A stretch of 64,000 nucleotides of DNA from contig JAKVKH010000010.1 in the NCBI GenBank assembly GCA_022486625.1, positions 23,611 through 87,610 on the forward strand, in the 5' to 3' direction. The position numbers were made by a program, and so were the translations under genes. The notes under the pieces are model-generated. The model made no database searches and was not told the origin of the DNA. It saw only the letters and a list, made by a program, of their open reading frames with translations. Shown one piece after another: positions 63,218 to 64,000 of this stretch (positions are counted from its first letter, which is position 1; the number at the start of each line of letters is the position of its first letter). Source of the stretch: Butyrivibrio sp. GTDB taxonomy: Bacteria; Bacillota; Clostridia; Lachnospirales; Lachnospiraceae.

Positions 63218-63757
63218 TCAGTAATTTTCCTTCTTTACTTCAAAGTAGCTCTGCGGATGACCGCATACCGGGCAGATTTCCGGTGCTTTTTTACCGACTA
63301 CGATATGACCGCAGTTTGAGCACTGCCAGATCGTATCCCCTTCTTTTGAAAAGACAAGATCTCCTTCAATATTGGCGAGGAGTTTACGGTATCTTGCCTC
63401 ATGCTCTTTTTCAATTTTGCCGATCATTTCAAATTTGGCTGCGATTTCCGTAAAGCCTTCTTCTCTTGCTTCCTTCGCCATACGGTCATACATATCTGTC
63501 CACTCGTAATTCTCACCGTCTGCTGCAGCTTTCAGATTATCTTCTGTGTTATGAATGGAACCGCCCTGCAGATATTTGAACCAGATCTTTGCATGTTCCT
63601 TTTCGTTTCCTGCCGTTTCTTCAAAAATATTGGCTATCTGAACATAACCGTCTTTTCTGGCCTGTGAGGCAAAATAGGTATATTTGTTTCTTGCCTGGGA
63701 CTCTCCTGCAAATGCTTCCATAAGATTCTTTTCTGTCTTTGTTCCTTTGATCTCCAT
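63218..63757 (-). CDS. rbr: Rubrerythrin
   Basis: Non-haem di-iron peroxidase of 179 residues that reduces H2O2 in anaerobes. The ferritin-like domain (about 1-135) has the Glu/His ligands in [34 protein letters not shown] and [13 protein letters not shown]. The C-terminal rubredoxin-type Fe(SCys)4 domain shows CSNCGH and CPVCGHP. Its promoter has an extended -10 box. Typical of strict anaerobes, in keeping with the rest of the window. Confidence 0.96.
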   Translation of the reverse strand: MEIKGTKTEKNLMEAFAGESQARNKYTYFASQARKDGYVQIANIFEETAGNEKEHAKIWFKYLQGGSIHNTEDNLKAAADGENYEWTDMYDRMAKEAREEGFTEIAAKFEMIGKIEKEHEARYRKLLANIEGDLVFSKEGDTIWQCSNCGHIVVGKKAPEICPVCGHPQSYFEVKKENY

Positions 63758-63822
63758 GCTCGTCTCCTTCTGATTGTCATTTGTTTATACGTTCCCGAAT
63801 GCAATACCATTGATAACATCTA

Positions 63823-63828
63823 ATTATA
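63823..63828 (-). promoter_or_regulatory. Extended -10 box of rubrerythrin
   Basis: TGATATAAT on the minus strand (TATAAT at 63828-63823), about 65 bases before the start codon; a TTACTT 18 bases upstream could be the -35. No full PerR box is seen. Confidence 0.5.
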
Positions 63829-63945
63829 TCATATGCAACAGTTTCAAAGTAATAATTACCATATTTTACATTCTTTTCATAATTTGGCTGGTAATAATTT
63901 CCAAAGTTATTCTGTATTTCGATGAAATGCAAGCCGAGAGTCCCG

Positions 63946-64000
63946 TTTGTAATTCAAGACTCCAGTTTTGTAACTATCACTGCACATTTTGTAACTGAAA
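63946..64000. repeat. Three TTTGTAACT repeats at 21-bp spacing
   Basis: TTTGTAATT at 63946, TTTGTAACT at 63967 and TTTGTAACT at 63988 are spaced exactly 21 bases apart and run to the window edge. Such helically phased repeats occur at the ends of some mobile elements and as protein-binding iterons. The rest of the 63830-63945 stretch shows no gene. Confidence 0.5.

Overview
The window (64 kb, moderate G+C) looks like chromosomal DNA of a motile, anaerobic Gram-positive bacterium of the Clostridia, most likely Lachnospiraceae. This placement is inferred from gene content: strong Shine-Dalgarno sites, a T-box leader on leuS, rubrerythrin, a decarboxylase-type sodium pump module, the carboxyspermidine route to spermidine, many chemoreceptors and many cyclic-di-GMP enzymes. 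No rRNA, tRNA, CRISPR array or intact insertion sequence was seen.

Layout. 0-8 kb: three chemoreceptors around a Na/Pi cotransporter-PhoU fusion; the first receptor has a sigma-D (flagellar) type promoter. 8-14.5 kb: xylulokinase with a DUF4867 gene, an EamA transporter, a phosphohexomutase, and a yybP-ykoY (Mn2+) riboswitch in front of an OadB-like sodium pump subunit and a 45-residue OadG-like protein. 14.5-17.4 kb: a membrane EAL phosphodiesterase, a 57-bp tandem palindromic repeat and a small heat-shock protein. 17.5-28.7 kb: a probable six-gene operon, in transcription order HD hydrolase, double hemerythrin, hybrid kinase, REC-GGDEF-EAL-GGDEF protein and two more hybrid kinases. 28.8-32.7 kb: small unknown genes and two convergent, overlapping Cache-type diguanylate cyclases. 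32.8-36.0 kb: an unusual three-gene operon of zinc-ribbon/kinase-like protein, von Willebrand A protein and a divergent adenylosuccinate synthetase. 36.3-43.9 kb: DUF5692 membrane protein, aquaporin, HAD phosphatase, a second membrane EAL protein, and a DUF2975-XRE-DUF4173 operon behind a perfect 21-bp palindrome. 44.3-55.8 kb: a tandem HD-GYP protein and a polyamine block (speE, carboxyspermidine dehydrogenase, nspC, aguA, aguB; speA on the other strand), split by a c-di-GMP-I riboswitch with an acyl-CoA synthetase-like gene and an Rpn-type PD-(D/E)XK gene. 55.8-64 kb: leuS with T-box, DegV, a 58-bp tandem palindromic repeat, a TetR-SDR-DUF1295 operon, PadR, rubrerythrin, and 21-bp-spaced repeats at the right edge.

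How the genes work together. The dominant theme is cyclic-di-GMP: three intact GGDEF domains, three intact EAL domains, HD and HD-GYP proteins, and a c-di-GMP-sensing riboswitch lie within 40 kb, mixed with chemoreceptors and oxygen/redox-type proteins. The polyamine genes form a nearly complete route: arginine to agmatine (SpeA), N-carbamoylputrescine (AguA), putrescine (AguB), carboxyspermidine (dehydrogenase) and spermidine (NspC). The best candidates for undescribed biology are the kinase-like/VWA/adenylosuccinate-synthetase operon, the Mn2+-riboswitch control of an orphan OadB-OadG pair, and the c-di-GMP riboswitch in front of an AMP-forming ligase-like gene.
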